A DNA stretch of 64,000 bases from Aquibium microcysteis (lineage in GTDB: Bacteria > Pseudomonadota > Alphaproteobacteria > Rhizobiales > Rhizobiaceae), in the NCBI RefSeq assembly GCF_014495845.1, contig NZ_CP061080.1, forward strand, positions 299,001-363,000, in the 5' to 3' direction. Positions 63,538 through 64,000 of the stretch are shown here, piece after piece. Numbering within the stretch: position 1 is the first letter of the stretch; each line of letters begins with the position of its first letter. The notes under the pieces were generated by a model. The model did not search any database. It saw nothing but the letters and a program-made list of their open reading frames with translations, and was not told the DNA's origin. The position numbers and the translations under genes are program-made.

Positions 63538-64000
63538 TCAGCTGCCGGCGATGGCGCCGGCGATGGTCTCGATGTTGTGGCGCATCATGCCGATATAGGT
63601 GCCGGCCGGGCCGTCCGGATCGGACAGCGCGTCGGAATAGAGCGTGCCGCCGATCTTCAGATTGGTCTCGCTGGCGATCTGCTCGATCAGGCGCGTGTTG
63701 GTGATGTTCTCGACGAAGACGGCCGAGGCCTTGTCCTCGCGGATCTGGCGGATCAGAGCGGCGACGTCGGTGGCCGAGGCTTCGGCCTCGGTGGAAATGC
63801 CTTCCGGCGCCAGGAAGGTGAGGCCGTAGGTGGCCGCGAGATAGCCGAAGGCGTCGTGCGAGGTGATCAGCGTGCGCTTGTCCTGAGGAATCGCGTCGAC
63901 GGCGGCGCGGATCTCGGCGTCGAGCGCGTCGAGCTTGGCCGTGTAGGCGGCGGCGTTCTGGCGGTAGCCGTCGCAGCCCGCCGCATCGTGGTCGCAGAAG
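63538..64000 (-). CDS. metal-binding periplasmic protein of an ABC transporter, partial (ZnuA/TroA family)
   Basis: Only the C-terminal 153 residues are in the window; the start lies past 64000. The reading includes RTLITSHDAFGYLAATYGLT, where the histidine is a metal ligand, then EGISTEAEASATDVAALI and AGTYIGMMRHNIETIAGAIA. The DPDGPAGTYIGMM segment and terminal helix resemble zinc/manganese-binding TroA-type proteins. It probably binds Zn or Mn for uptake. Confidence 0.85.
   Translation of the reverse strand, partial: FCDHDAAGCDGYRQNAAAYTAKLDALDAEIRAAVDAIPQDKRTLITSHDAFGYLAATYGLTFLAPEGISTEAEASATDVAALIRQIREDKASAVFVENITNTRLIEQIASETNLKIGGTLYSDALSDPDGPAGTYIGMMRHNIETIAGAIAGS

Overview
The window looks like part of the chromosome of a GC-rich alphaproteobacterium of the order Hyphomicrobiales (Rhizobiales), possibly near Mesorhizobium, Aquamicrobium or Chelativorans. 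This rests on a fix-type cbb3 oxidase cluster, an alphaproteobacterial homospermidine synthase, DUF1127 and Rnk-type small proteins, many 4-nt ATGA gene overlaps and AGGAGG-type ribosome binding sites. The genus is inference.

Positions 1-31.2 kb are a metabolic and respiratory block. It opens with the cbb3 oxidase operon (ccoN partial, ccoO, ccoQ, ccoP, two membrane proteins, ccoI, ccoS), followed by a beta-carbonic anhydrase, a nitronate monooxygenase-like flavoenzyme, a LysR regulator and a 5-formyl-THF cyclo-ligase. Next come an orphan aa3 oxidase subunit I whose last codons are out of frame, a Tim44-like protein, a CBS-BON protein, dadA-alr, a glutamate dehydrogenase and a HemD-like protein. 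A four-gene minus-strand operon (PtsN-like EIIA, unknown 282-aa protein, carboxynorspermidine decarboxylase, carboxynorspermidine dehydrogenase) follows. Then there is a run of small stress-type genes: a Nudix-fold protein without its catalytic glutamates, two paralogous 60/61-aa zinc-ribbon proteins, an XRE regulator, DUF1127, a 24-aa membrane peptide, a TSUP exporter and two Rnk-like proteins. Homospermidine synthase closes the block, so two polyamine routes are encoded within 12 kb.

Positions 31.3-50.9 kb are a decayed mobile island. The left edge carries the 3' end of an IS3-family element; the right edge is the 3' end of a tRNA-Val gene. Inside are a DUF3800 protein, a broken AbiEii-type toxin gene, a phage-type cytosine methyltransferase, a second methyltransferase and a vsr gene truncated against each other, a holin with a shortened endolysin, a HEPN-like protein, an OLD-family nuclease behind a 44-nt palindrome, many small phage/plasmid-type ORFs (two apparently frameshifted) and a Rep_3 initiator behind an iteron-like origin. 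I recognised no integrase, relaxase or phage structural gene, so the element is probably defective or only part of it remains.

Positions 51.0-64.0 kb read as core chromosome with visibly higher GC: tRNA-Asp, a CYTH-CHAD protein, BASS and TSUP transporters, a TRAP transporter with a second DadA-type oxidase, a fused indolepyruvate ferredoxin oxidoreductase divergent from an Lrp/AsnC regulator, and the C-terminal part of a metal-binding ABC transporter lipoprotein/periplasmic protein with a clear terminator. The TRAP-DadA-IOR-Lrp group suggests uptake and oxidation of amino or keto acids.
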